Origin: Bacterioplanes sp965233665
GTDB lineage: Bacteria > Pseudomonadota > Gammaproteobacteria > Pseudomonadales > Oceanobacteraceae
Reading direction: 5' to 3'
Length of the DNA stretch: 64,000 bases
Assembly: GCA_965233665.1 (NCBI GenBank)
Contig: CBDDTG010000069.1
Location: 124,001-188,000, forward strand
In this document: positions 17,007 to 25,272 of the stretch, piece after piece
Layout of the letters: the number at the start of each line of letters is the position of its first letter
How positions within the stretch are numbered: position 1 is the stretch's first letter
Program-made: the position numbers and the translations under genes
The notes under the pieces: generated by a model
The model's database searches: none
Told to the model about the DNA's origin: nothing
The model's input: the letters and a program-made list of their open reading frames with translations, nothing else

Positions 17007-17111
17007 AGCGCTATGTTAAGCCTCCGCTGCTCAGTTTGGAATGACAAAAGCATTTGCACAAACCGGTGGGAAAGAAAACAATGTCCGCAAACGCAAAGTA
17101 ACGGCCTGCCT

Positions 17112-18422
17112 GTGACTGAAAACGCATCCATTCCACCCTATGTGCACTGGTTTCGCCAGTCCTCACCCTACATTAATGCGCATCGCGATAAGACCTTTGT
17201 CATCATGCTGGAGGGCGATGCCCTGGCCGATGAGCATTTTACTGATCTCGTGCATGACCTAGCGCTACTGAACAGCTTTGGCGTTAGGCTGGTACTTGTG
17301 CATGGCGCTCGACCGCAGATTGACCGTGCGCTGCAGCGCCTGAACATTCGCAGCCGCTTCGAAAACGGTGTGCGCATTACCGACTCACAGGCACTGGAGG
17401 CCGTCAAAGCGGCGGTCGGCATTGTCAAAGCCGACATCGAATCGCGCTTGTCACTGGGCTTGCCCGATTCACCGATGCACGGCGCTGGCATACGAGTGGT
17501 GAGCGGCAACTTTGTCACAGCCAAGCCGATGGGCGTGCTGGATGGCATTGATTACCAACATACCGGTGAAGTACGCCGGGTGGATCATCAGGCGATTCGC
17601 GATCTGCAGCAGCAGCGCAATATCGTATTGCTGTCGTCGACGGGCTACTCACCGGCAGGGGATGTGTTCAACCTCACCGCCGAGGACGTCGCCTTGCATG
17701 CGGCGGTGAGTCTGCGCGCCGATAAGTTGATCTTATTGTCGACTGATCAGGGCATCTGTAACCCGCAGGGCGAGTTGTTGCGTGAGCTGACCTGCCGGCA
17801 ATTAGAACAATGCCTAGATGAACTGCCAGCACTGCGGCGCCAGCTCAGTCAGACGGCAATTCGCGCCGTTCGCCAAGGGGTGCCGCGGGTGCACATGATT
17901 GCTCACAACGTCAACGGCGCCTTGTTGCAGGAGCTGTTCACGCGTGAAGGCGGTGGCACCATGATTACCCGCGAGCCTTATGACCAGTTACGCCCAGCGC
18001 GCACTGAGGATGTCAGCGGCATTCTTAAATTACTGCAGCCGTTGGAAGAGGACGGCACCCTGGTCAAGCGCTCGCGCGAGCTTTTGGAAACCGAACTACA
18101 GCGTTTCTATGTGATTGAGCGCGATGGTTTGATTACCGCTTGTGCTGCCTTGCACCCATACTCTGAGACCGATGCCGAGCTGGCTTGCGTCGCTGTGCAT
18201 CCGGACTACCGCGGCAGCCAGCGCGGCCAGCGGTTGTTACAGCAGGTGGCGGACGAAGCCAGACGACGCGGGTTTGTGCGCTTGTTTGTGCTGACCACAC
18301 GCACGGCTCACTGGTTTGTGGAGCAGGGCTTTGTCCCAGGCGATGTCGACGCATTGCCGCCGGCACGGCGCCAGCTGTATAACTTTCAGCGCAACTCTAA
18401 GGTGTTCTTCTTCGCGCTTTAG
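17112..18422 (+). CDS. argA: Amino-acid N-acetyltransferase ArgA (N-acetylglutamate synthase)
   Basis: ArgA commits glutamate to arginine synthesis. The GTG at 17112 gives 436 residues, near the E. coli length of 443. The frame is open from 16962, but that extension overlaps the CYTH-CHAD start and does not resemble ArgA. An amino-acid kinase-like domain (about 1-290) starts HWFRQSSPYINAHRDKTFVIMLEGDAL and contains LVLVHGARPQID. A GNAT domain (about 295-436) has LACVAVHPDYRGSQRGQRLLQQVADEAR and ends in YNFQRNSKVFFFAL, a strong ArgA signature. argB is elsewhere in this window, as usual for dispersed arginine genes. Confidence 0.95.
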   Translation: MTENASIPPYVHWFRQSSPYINAHRDKTFVIMLEGDALADEHFTDLVHDLALLNSFGVRLVLVHGARPQIDRALQRLNIRSRFENGVRITDSQALEAVKAAVGIVKADIESRLSLGLPDSPMHGAGIRVVSGNFVTAKPMGVLDGIDYQHTGEVRRVDHQAIRDLQQQRNIVLLSSTGYSPAGDVFNLTAEDVALHAAVSLRADKLILLSTDQGICNPQGELLRELTCRQLEQCLDELPALRRQLSQTAIRAVRQGVPRVHMIAHNVNGALLQELFTREGGGTMITREPYDQLRPARTEDVSGILKLLQPLEEDGTLVKRSRELLETELQRFYVIERDGLITACAALHPYSETDAELACVAVHPDYRGSQRGQRLLQQVADEARRRGFVRLFVLTTRTAHWFVEQGFVPGDVDALPPARRQLYNFQRNSKVFFFAL

Positions 18423-18496
18423 CGCTAGGCAGAGTTGTCGCTGGTAGCCGGATACAGTAGTTTGCCGATAACAACGATAATAAAGAGCACCCCCCC

Positions 18497-19381
18497 ATGT
18501 TTGAGGCATTAACCCAGATCGGCCTGCCCATTGCGCTGATTTTGATTATGGCTGGCGTTGGCATGAGCCTAACTCCCGCTGATTTTCGCCGAGTTGCACA
18601 AGAGCCCAAAGGCTTCTTTCTAGGCGCTGCTTGTCAGCTGTTGATTTTGCCGCTGGTTGCCATGGCGCTGATTGCGCTGACTGGGTTAAGCGGCGAGCTG
18701 GCCATCGGGTTGTTTATCCTGGCACTGTGCCCAGGTGGCGTGACCTCCAACCTATACACCTACTTGGCGCGCGGCGATGTGGGCCTATCGGTATCGCTGA
18801 CGGCGGTGCTGGGATTTATCACGCCTTTTACCATTCCGCTGCTAGGTGCCTGGGCCATTGGCTTTTATGGCGATGGCAGCAAGTCGTTTGCGCTGCCACT
18901 GCTGAGCACTTGGGCCAAGCTCATCGTCATTACCGTATTACCGGTGTTAATCGGCATGGCGCTGCGAGCTAAGTGGCCAGCCTTTGCCGCGCGCACTGAA
19001 AGAGGGTTGAGCGCTTTTTCCATGATCGTGCTGGTGCTGTTGGTGATCAGCATTGGCATTAATTTGGGCCCTAAGCTCTTAGACTTTGTGGTGCAAGCAG
19101 GGCCGACTGCGATATTGCTTAACCTGATCACCATGGCGCTTGGCTACGGCTTGGGCAACTGGCTACTGCACCGCGAAGAGCAAGCGCGTACCATTTGCCT
19201 GGAGGTGGGGCTGCAAAATGGCACGCTGGCGTTGTTGATCACCACAGGTTTGCTGCAGAGCAGTGAAATGTCGATCGCCCCCAGTGTGTACAGCATTTTA
19301 ATGTTCGTATCGGCCACGCTGGTGGCCATGTGGTGGCGCCGGCGTCAGCCGCTGAGCACTTGTGCCAATTTGAACAGCTAG
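18497..19381 (+). CDS. Bile acid:sodium symporter family transporter
   Basis: A 294-residue inner-membrane protein with about nine or ten hydrophobic segments belongs to the BASS/ArsB-like superfamily. It starts FEALTQIGLPIALILIMAGVGMSLTPADFRRVAQEPKGFFLGAACQLLILPLVAMAL and has the conserved LALCPGGVTSNLYTYLARGDVGLSVSLTAV (residues about 75-105), where the family binds sodium and substrate. Bacterial members transport organic anions; the true substrate is unknown. It stands alone, 74 bp after argA. The start is ATG at 18497 with a weak AAAGAG site upstream. Confidence 0.9.
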   Translation: MFEALTQIGLPIALILIMAGVGMSLTPADFRRVAQEPKGFFLGAACQLLILPLVAMALIALTGLSGELAIGLFILALCPGGVTSNLYTYLARGDVGLSVSLTAVLGFITPFTIPLLGAWAIGFYGDGSKSFALPLLSTWAKLIVITVLPVLIGMALRAKWPAFAARTERGLSAFSMIVLVLLVISIGINLGPKLLDFVVQAGPTAILLNLITMALGYGLGNWLLHREEQARTICLEVGLQNGTLALLITTGLLQSSEMSIAPSVYSILMFVSATLVAMWWRRRQPLSTCANLNS

Positions 19382-19500
19382 CGAGCGGAATCGACTGCAA
19401 TTGGCGTAAATAGTTCCTTGTAACCGTACGAACGTAACAAAAAATAACGATTATTCGTCGGAAATGACCAAATACTCATGCGTCCTTAGGTAGAATCGCG

Positions 19501-19517
19501 CCTCCTGCCTAAGGAGG
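19501..19517 (+). promoter_or_regulatory. Hairpin covering the ribosome-binding site of the outer-membrane barrel gene
   Basis: CCTCCT (19501-19506) pairs perfectly with the Shine-Dalgarno AGGAGG (19512-19517) around a 5-nt loop, six bases before the ATG at 19524. A second, mutually exclusive pairing is possible between TCCTTAGG (19483-19490) and CCTAAGGA (19508-19515). A TAGAAT box at 19491-19496 looks like a -10 element; if so, only the first hairpin is in the mRNA. Confidence 0.5.
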
Positions 19518-19523
19518 ACTCGC

Positions 19524-20738
19524 ATGCGAACTCATTTGTACACTGCCATTACCTGTGCCGCACTGAGCACAGGCGCCGTATCAGTACAGGCTGACGACAG
19601 CCTGAATGTATACGGCTTCGTCAATATCGGTGCCTATTATCTGGATGAAGAAGACATCACCATTGAGTCTTATGAGGCCGATGATGCCCGCTTCTTTGAA
19701 CGCGATACCATGATGGGCTTGCAGGTGAGCAAGCGTATCAGCGATGCCACCAGTGCGACCGTGCAAATGACGGCGCGTGGTGAGGAGGATTTTGCCGTAA
19801 AAACCTCCTTGGCGTTTGTTAGTCATGCCATTAATGACAGCACAGACTTCCGCTTTGGTCGTCTGCGTATTCCGTTCTTCTACTATTCCGAATTCCTCGA
19901 CGTTGGCTACGCCTATAACTGGGTTCGCCCCACATGGGACGTATATGGCATTCCGTTTGCCGATTACGACGGTGCCGACTTAGTTAAGCGTTTCAGCTTC
20001 GATACCTTTGATGGTCAGTTGCAGCTGAACTATGGTCGCCGCGACAAGCCCATTACTTTGTTCGGTGCGGAATACGAGACTGAGCTGAACAACTTCGCCG
20101 GTATTACCTTGAACCTATATAAAGGCAATTTTGGTTTCCGTGCCGGTGCTCAGCAAACCGAAATGAACCTCGACAGTGAAGCCGATATGGCGACTCTGGG
20201 TGCCATCCTGCAAGGTCAAGACCCGCAAGTTGCACTGGGCGAGCTGGCGGCCTCGGGCGCGCGTCGTATTGATGTCGCGCAAACGGCTGCGGCGGTATTA
20301 ACCGCGGGTTCCAGCAAAAGCACCCAAGAAGCGTTTAACTTCGACGAAAAAGACGCCAACTACTACAACTTGGCGGTGAACTGGGATAACGGCAACTGGA
20401 GCGCGATGGCTGAAACCGCCATCATCGAGTTCGAGTCTGGCCTATACGTGGATAACTTCGCTTGGTTGGCCAGTGTTGCTAAGCGCTTTGGTCCAGCCAC
20501 CGTGCACGCTACCTACTCCACCTCAAAAGACCAGGTAGACAGTGGCGATGTTGGTGATATTCAAGAAGCGCTGAAGCTGCAAGGTGAAGATGAAACCTAC
20601 ACCTTGGGCGTGCGTTACGACTTGGATGAGGCCACCGCTTTCAAATTTGAAGCGAGCCACCATAACGAAATGGAAAACCAGGGCGAGCCTGGTACCAGCG
20701 GTAATCTCTACCGCATGGCCTTGCAACTGGTATTTTAA
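19524..20738 (+). CDS. Outer-membrane beta-barrel protein (porin-like)
   Basis: The 404-residue protein has a signal peptide (MRTHLYTAITCAALSTGAVSVQA, cut before DDSLNV) and begins the mature part with NVYGFVNIGAYYLDEED, a porin-type first strand. The body alternates aromatic and polar residues and the chain ends in F (MALQLVF), the usual signal for barrel insertion. The family is not certain; proteins of this size beside half-size phosphate-binding-like proteins are often annotated as porins. An insertion of about 60 residues (LGAILQGQDPQVALGELAASGARR) may be a loop or plug. The next gene starts 8 bp later, so they are co-transcribed. Confidence 0.8.
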   Translation: MRTHLYTAITCAALSTGAVSVQADDSLNVYGFVNIGAYYLDEEDITIESYEADDARFFERDTMMGLQVSKRISDATSATVQMTARGEEDFAVKTSLAFVSHAINDSTDFRFGRLRIPFFYYSEFLDVGYAYNWVRPTWDVYGIPFADYDGADLVKRFSFDTFDGQLQLNYGRRDKPITLFGAEYETELNNFAGITLNLYKGNFGFRAGAQQTEMNLDSEADMATLGAILQGQDPQVALGELAASGARRIDVAQTAAAVLTAGSSKSTQEAFNFDEKDANYYNLAVNWDNGNWSAMAETAIIEFESGLYVDNFAWLASVAKRFGPATVHATYSTSKDQVDSGDVGDIQEALKLQGEDETYTLGVRYDLDEATAFKFEASHHNEMENQGEPGTSGNLYRMALQLVF

Positions 20739-20746
20739 GGAGCCCG

Positions 20747-21181
20747 ATGATGAAGCGTATTCAAGCTCTCGCCGCGGCTGCGGCCATGTCGCTGGCCAGT
20801 TCTGTATGGGCTGATGTAGCGGTAATCGTGAACGTCAAAAACCAAAACACTTACACCGGGGTCGAGCAGGATTTGATCCAGCGCATTTACCTGGGTAAGG
20901 CCAGCCAGTTTCCAGACGGCACCAAAGCAACACCGTACGACCTCAGCAAAGGGGATGCGTCACGCCAGTTGTTTGTGCAAGAAGTGATTGGTAAAACGCC
21001 ATCACAGTTGCATGCTTACTGGTCTCGCCGTATCTTCTCGGGCAAACAACAACCACCGCGCACTCTCGATGACGCCGAGGCCATGAAAGCCGCCGTTGCG
21101 GCCGACGAAAGTGCCATTGGCTACATCAAGTCCACGGCTGTGGATGCCAGCGTAGCGGTGCTGTTTACCATCGAGGATTGA
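20747..21181 (+). CDS. Half-size periplasmic phosphate-binding-protein-like protein
   Basis: The 144-residue protein has a signal peptide (MMKRIQALAAAAAMSLASSVWA). The mature domain resembles one lobe of PstS-type binding proteins: VAVIVNVKNQNTYTGVEQDLIQRIYLGK, then FPDGTKATPYDLSKGDASRQLFVQEVIGKTPSQLHAYWSRRIFSGKQQPPRTL and SAIGYIKS. Such one-lobed proteins are known in marine gammaproteobacteria, usually annotated as phosphate ABC transporter substrate-binding, without an adjacent permease. None is here either. It follows the barrel gene by 8 bp with a good GGAG site, and precedes the TonB-type fusion gene. Confidence 0.8.
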   Translation: MMKRIQALAAAAAMSLASSVWADVAVIVNVKNQNTYTGVEQDLIQRIYLGKASQFPDGTKATPYDLSKGDASRQLFVQEVIGKTPSQLHAYWSRRIFSGKQQPPRTLDDAEAMKAAVAADESAIGYIKSTAVDASVAVLFTIED

Positions 21182-21187
21182 GACCTC

Positions 21188-21205
21188 CCCCCGCGCGTGC
21201 GGGGG
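21188..21205 (+). terminator. GC-rich hairpin after the binding-protein gene
   Basis: CCCCCGC and GCGGGGG form a 7-bp stem with a 4-nt loop seven bases after the stop. No T tract follows, and the next gene starts 23 bp later, so it may be an attenuator or an RNA-stabilising hairpin and not a full terminator. Confidence 0.45.
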
Positions 21206-21227
21206 CGCTAAGTAGAGAGGAACACAG

Positions 21228-22799
21228 ATGACGACGCGATTACTGTGCGCTGCCCTGATGCTGGGCTTATGGCTTCCCAACAGCTATGCCCAGCTCGTTC
21301 TTAATGGCAGTGCCAGTTATCAGCGTCTGACTCAGGACGTGTATGTCGGCGGTTTGTATTTGTCACAAACCAGCAGCGATGCCGACTTTATCCGCAGCGC
21401 CACCACCGCCAAGCGCATGCGCCTGGTGGTGGTCGCCAATCGCTGGTCGCCACGCCGTTGGCAGCAGATGTGGCAAAACAACATCTCCATCAACAACGAA
21501 AACCTCAGCCAAGCCAAAGATGTGCAAAAAGCACTGATGGAACTCACCCAGCTACTGCGCGCCGATCTAGTCAAAGGCGATGAGCTGGTGATTGATTATC
21601 AGCCTGGCGGTGATACACGCATCTATCTTAACCAGCAGCTCGCATTAACGGCCGCCGGCAGTGAACTGTTTAACTTCTTAGTGAACACCTGGATTGGCCC
21701 CTTGCCACCGTCACGCGATTTTCGCGATCGCATGCTAGGCAAAGTCAATGACGAGCGCAGCGCTCAGTGGCGCCAAGTGCTTGCCGAACATAAAACTCCG
21801 CCCCAGCGCATTGGCCTTTACGAAAGCTGGTTGCAGCAAGAGCGCCAGCAGCGCTTAGCACAGCAACGCGCAGCAGAAGAAGCCCGCCGCCGCGAGGCTG
21901 AACGCCAGGCGCAGTTGGAAGCCGAGCGAAAAGCCAAAGAGCAGGCAGAAAAAGCCCGCCTTGAAGCCGAACGTCAGGCGCGCCTAGCCGCAGAACGTCA
22001 AGCGCGTGAAGAAGCGGAGCGGCAAGCACGGTTAGCCGCCGAGCGTCAGGCGCAAGCAGCCGAACCTGATATTCAACCTGTCACGCCATCAGTTGAAGCG
22101 AGCAAGGCCAAGCCACAGCCGACCGCAGAGCAACTGCAACAACAGCAAAGCTACTATGCCGCGTTGCTGCAATGGCGCTTGCAGGAGGCTGTCAATAAAG
22201 AAGTGAGCTACCCAGCCTGGGCACGTCAGTTTGAGCAAGAAGGGCTGATACAAGCCAGTGTGACCTTGCAGCGCGGTGGCGACATTGCTGCATTGCAAAT
22301 CGCCGACAACAATGCCCACAAGCTCCTGGTCAGCGAGCTGCAGCGTGCGGTGCAAGCGGTGGCGGCAGACGTGTCGATACCCGATGAGTTGCAAGGTGAC
22401 GCTTGGCCACTGCTGCTGCGTTATCGCTTTCAGTTGGCGGATGCAGCACTATTGCCAAATCCACAGCCACAAAGGCCCAGCAGCCTAGGCCCGGAGCAAA
22501 ACAGCGAGCCCAGCGTATCGCTGGAGGATTATCGCCAGAGTGTCGTCGCTGCCGTAAAAGCGGGCATTCGCTATCCGAAAGCGGCGCAAATTCTGAAAAA
22601 GCAGGGGCGGGTGATCGTCGAGCTAACCTTGGCGGCAGATGGCAGCCTTGCCAATGCCAACCTACAGCAAGCCAGTGCTCATCGTGAGCTCAATCAGGCG
22701 GTGCTGTCAGCCGTGGATGCTGCCGCACCGTTCGATTCTTTACCTCCAGCAGCCGGTGGTGAGTTACGCGTCACAGTGGAGCACAGCTTCCGGCCGTAA
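21228..22799 (+). CDS. Fusion: chalcone-isomerase-like domain, TolA-like coil and two TonB C-terminal domains
   Basis: The 523-residue product starts with a signal peptide (MTTRLLCAALMLGLWLPNSYAQ). Residues about 22-175 look like a bacterial chalcone-isomerase-like domain: LNGSASYQRLTQDVYVGGLYL, KRMRLVVVANRWSPRRWQQMW, IDYQPGGDTRIYLN and LFNFLVNTWIGPLPPSRDFRDRMLG. Residues about 195-285 form a charged Ala/Glu/Arg coil like TolA (repeats of AERQA and ARLAAER). Two TonB-type C-terminal domains follow: about 300-405 (VSYPAWARQFEQEGLIQASVTLQRGG) and about 425-523 (IRYPKAAQILKKQGRVIVELTLAADG). The usual N-terminal membrane anchor of TonB is replaced by a cleavable signal. I know of no standard name for this arrangement. 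Confidence 0.8.
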   Translation: MTTRLLCAALMLGLWLPNSYAQLVLNGSASYQRLTQDVYVGGLYLSQTSSDADFIRSATTAKRMRLVVVANRWSPRRWQQMWQNNISINNENLSQAKDVQKALMELTQLLRADLVKGDELVIDYQPGGDTRIYLNQQLALTAAGSELFNFLVNTWIGPLPPSRDFRDRMLGKVNDERSAQWRQVLAEHKTPPQRIGLYESWLQQERQQRLAQQRAAEEARRREAERQAQLEAERKAKEQAEKARLEAERQARLAAERQAREEAERQARLAAERQAQAAEPDIQPVTPSVEASKAKPQPTAEQLQQQQSYYAALLQWRLQEAVNKEVSYPAWARQFEQEGLIQASVTLQRGGDIAALQIADNNAHKLLVSELQRAVQAVAADVSIPDELQGDAWPLLLRYRFQLADAALLPNPQPQRPSSLGPEQNSEPSVSLEDYRQSVVAAVKAGIRYPKAAQILKKQGRVIVELTLAADGSLANANLQQASAHRELNQAVLSAVDAAAPFDSLPPAAGGELRVTVEHSFRP

Positions 22800-22806
22800 T
22801 CGTTTG

Positions 22807-22828
22807 ACAGAGCCCCGGGGGCTTCTGT
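22807..22828 (+). terminator. Weak hairpin after the TonB-type fusion gene
   Basis: ACAGA-GCCC pairs with GGGC-T-TCTGT, leaving one bulged T, directly after the stop codon. It lacks a T tract. The next gene begins 34 bp downstream, so read-through is likely. Confidence 0.4.
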
Positions 22829-22861
22829 TACCGTCGATGAAAAATGATCAAGGATCTTTTC

Positions 22862-23500
22862 ATGTCGATACGCCCACTTACACTGGCTGCTCTGACAGCC
22901 GCCGCTTTACTGACGTCCCCTGCTTTCGCCGCCGAAGGCGAAACGGCCGCTGATAGCACTCAGGCACAGCAGCAACAACCGCAAATGACCGCCGGTCAGG
23001 CACTGCAGCAGCTGCAACGTCAAATTCAGCAATTGGGTCAAAAACTGCAAGGCATTCAACAAAAAGCACTGACAGAAAACCCAGAGCTGCAAGAACAGCA
23101 AGATGACTTCGCCGACATGGTGGAGAAAAAAATGGCCGAGCTTGGTGTGAACGCTGAGCAAACTCGCGAAAAGCTAGAAAAAATCGCCAAAGACGCGCAG
23201 GAAAAGGCTGAAAACCTGACCGAAGAACAGCGTCAGGCCATGCAAAAAGAGTACACCGAGCAACGCACCGCGCTGCAGCAAGCACAGCAAAAGGTCATGC
23301 AAATGGAAGAGGTGCAGGCCGCCGGTGATGCCCTCAGCAAAGCGCTGGTCGACGGCATGAAGACCGTTGACGAAAGCAGTGAGCAATTGCTGGCGCAACT
23401 GAACCAGGCACAAGCGCAATATCAAGCCATTATGCAGCAGGTGATGCAGCAGCGTGCCGCTCAGCAACAGCAGCAACAACAGCAAGCTGCGAGTGAATAA
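22862..23500 (+). CDS. Periplasmic Gln-rich coiled-coil protein
   Basis: I do not recognise a family. A signal peptide (MSIRPLTLAALTAAALLTSPAFA) precedes about 185 residues that are almost wholly helical and rich in Gln, Glu, Ala and Lys (QALQQLQRQIQQLGQKLQGIQ, EKLEKIAKDAQEKAENL, and a C-terminal run of Gln). Codon choice CAG/CAA makes the DNA repetitive near 23460-23490. I choose the ATG at 22862 (212 residues), because AAGGA lies seven bases before it; an in-frame ATG at 22844 would put that site inside the gene. It lies behind the TonB-type fusion gene and probably belongs to the same unit. Confidence 0.7.
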   Translation: MSIRPLTLAALTAAALLTSPAFAAEGETAADSTQAQQQQPQMTAGQALQQLQRQIQQLGQKLQGIQQKALTENPELQEQQDDFADMVEKKMAELGVNAEQTREKLEKIAKDAQEKAENLTEEQRQAMQKEYTEQRTALQQAQQKVMQMEEVQAAGDALSKALVDGMKTVDESSEQLLAQLNQAQAQYQAIMQQVMQQRAAQQQQQQQQAASE

Positions 23501-23503
23501 CGC

Positions 23504-24574
23504 CTACCAAGGCAATGGCTCGGCTACCTCGGCCCAGCGTTGTTGCTGGTCGATGGTAGCCAAGTCATCCGCCAAGCGCTGGCACTGATCCAGCGCCGTT
23601 TGCCAGCGGCCACGGCGCGTGGCGTAATCTGGGTATTGGTAAAAGTCATCCAAATCTGGAATGCGCCCGCCGGGCAGTTCGGCGGCAAATTCCCATGAGG
23701 GCGTGATCATCACAGTGCGCCGATAATGCACTGCCGACGCCCGCCGCCAGGGTAGTTTCTTATCAAACCATCCTCCTTTGGGGGCTCGCGCAAAATAATG
23801 CGGATACAGCACCAAGCCGTGCTGTGGCCACACAGGTAAATCAAATTGATAGTCGGTAATGCCGCCATCACGATAGGTGCCACGCGGTGCCCCTGGGATG
23901 TCTTTAACGCCAGCAATCACCAACGGAATCGCGCCGGTAGCGAGTAAGGCCGATTCCAAGTTGTGCTGATTTAGCACCACCCGCTGCGCGGGCAAATGTG
24001 GAAAGTGATTGATGGGTGGCGCTTCCGGGTGATGAAACAGGGTGCGTTGTAACCACGGGCGCATGGCGCTGCGAGCAATGGCATTAGCGCCCATCGCCGC
24101 CAGCAGCCCCAGACTTTGCAGTGGCTTAGCATCAAACCGGGCCAGTCCACGACAGCGTGTGGCCAGGGTGTGATAGCGCATCACGGCATGATTGGCGATC
24201 TCGGCTGCGCCATGGCTGCCCAGTACTTCCGTCAGAATGTTCTGACAACCGGCAGCGACTTCGGCGGCGCTGGGTTCGGGTGAATACTGTTGGCTGATGT
24301 AGGCTTCTTGAAAACGGGCATGAGCGGCCAGTGGGTCTTGCTGAGCAAAGCAGGCCAGGCGCCAAGCCCCCGCCGACGTGCCGAGCAAATGCAGAGGTCG
24401 TTGTCGCTGCGCAAACCACTCACTCAGCCAGTAGCGGTCCATGGCCGCCAGAGTGAGCCACTTAGGGCCGCCTGAGGCGCCCAGCACCATGTCGATATCG
24501 TCGGCCTTGAGGCCATGCTGGCGTATGTGCGCCAGCGCTTCGCTGCCAGCGTATACTTTTAGAGCAAATGCCAT
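23504..24574 (-). CDS. Patatin-like phospholipase family protein
   Basis: The 356-residue product has the patatin pattern: an oxyanion and nucleophile region VLGASGGPKWLTLAAMDRYW near residue 30, and LLGTSAGAWRLACFAQ (GxSxG) near 62. The Asp of the dyad is probably in YRDGGITDYQFDLPV (DGG) near 232. No signal peptide is visible, so it should act in the cytoplasm or on the inner face of the membrane. The ATG at 24574 has GAGGA upstream; the open frame continues to 24880 but without family character. It is convergent with the Gln-rich gene, with only 3 bp between the stops. Confidence 0.85.
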   Translation of the reverse strand: MAFALKVYAGSEALAHIRQHGLKADDIDMVLGASGGPKWLTLAAMDRYWLSEWFAQRQRPLHLLGTSAGAWRLACFAQQDPLAAHARFQEAYISQQYSPEPSAAEVAAGCQNILTEVLGSHGAAEIANHAVMRYHTLATRCRGLARFDAKPLQSLGLLAAMGANAIARSAMRPWLQRTLFHHPEAPPINHFPHLPAQRVVLNQHNLESALLATGAIPLVIAGVKDIPGAPRGTYRDGGITDYQFDLPVWPQHGLVLYPHYFARAPKGGWFDKKLPWRRASAVHYRRTVMITPSWEFAAELPGGRIPDLDDFYQYPDYATRRGRWQTALDQCQRLADDLATIDQQQRWAEVAEPLPW

Positions 24575-24677
24575 GTCGTCCTCATACCTTGCGTGAGTGG
24601 CTGTTGTACCTTGCTTCTTGGCTGACGACCAGAGGCAAAGATGCCGCCCGCCGGCAACTTCACCCGGCACTTCAGGC

Positions 24678-25226
24678 TCAGCAATCCTGCGGTGACCAGC
24701 GCTGAAAATCGTCTTCATCCAGCGCATCCGCTTCTTCATGAATAAAGCAATGATCACCGACGCGGACAAAAGAGCGATTGGCGCCGGGCAATGGCCGGCG
24801 TTGAATGACGTTGGTCGCCGATTTAGCTCCTGGCGGCTGATCACGCACGTGCTGTAGGGCACGACGCAAGCGAGGGTCAAAGATATCGCTGTCAGGCACT
24901 GGGGTTGGTGTGGGAGGTGACCACTTGTGTAGCGTTGGCAGCGACCACTGCAATGGAGGCGTTTGTTGCTGGCTGTGTTGGCCTGCCTTCGATGCGCTAG
25001 GAGTCGGCTGTTCTGTTGCAGTGCCAGCAGGAGTCTGGTGTTTTTGGGTGCTCGGCTGCTTGGCTATTTGGGAAGCGGTGGCGGAGAGGGCTGGTGGAGC
25101 AGATGGTGAGGAGCGCAGCGTTAAGCTTAACGTTGTCGCTCCACCACGAATGTGGCCCGCTGACTGCGGCCAAAGCAGGATGATGACCAGATGCACCAGA
25201 AGTGATCCACATAATGCCAGTCGCAC
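24678..25226 (-). CDS. Single-pass membrane protein with a TonB/TolA-like N-terminus, unknown function
   Basis: No family is recognised. The 182-residue product begins at GTG 25226, behind a strong GGAGGT site. It has an uncleaved-type hydrophobic helix (LALCGSLLVHLVIILLWPQSAG, about residues 3-24) whose SLLVHLVIILL resembles TonB and TolA anchors. A low-complexity Ser/Thr/Pro/Gln linker (about 30-110) and a small C-terminal domain (VPDSDIFDPRLRRALQHVRDQ, then FVRVGDHCFIHEEADALDEDDFQRW) with two cysteines follow. It lies between folA and the patatin gene on the same strand, 46 bp after folA. Confidence 0.65.
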   Translation of the reverse strand: MRLALCGSLLVHLVIILLWPQSAGHIRGGATTLSLTLRSSPSAPPALSATASQIAKQPSTQKHQTPAGTATEQPTPSASKAGQHSQQQTPPLQWSLPTLHKWSPPTPTPVPDSDIFDPRLRRALQHVRDQPPGAKSATNVIQRRPLPGANRSFVRVGDHCFIHEEADALDEDDFQRWSPQDC

Positions 25227-25272
25227 CCGTACCTCCCTAAAGGAGGCTTAGAGTAAGCATTGGGCTACGGGT

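Noticed and set aside
16962..17111. A possible longer ArgA N-terminus
   Set aside because: The extension overlaps the divergent CYTH-CHAD start and does not resemble ArgA; GTG at 17112 gives the normal length.
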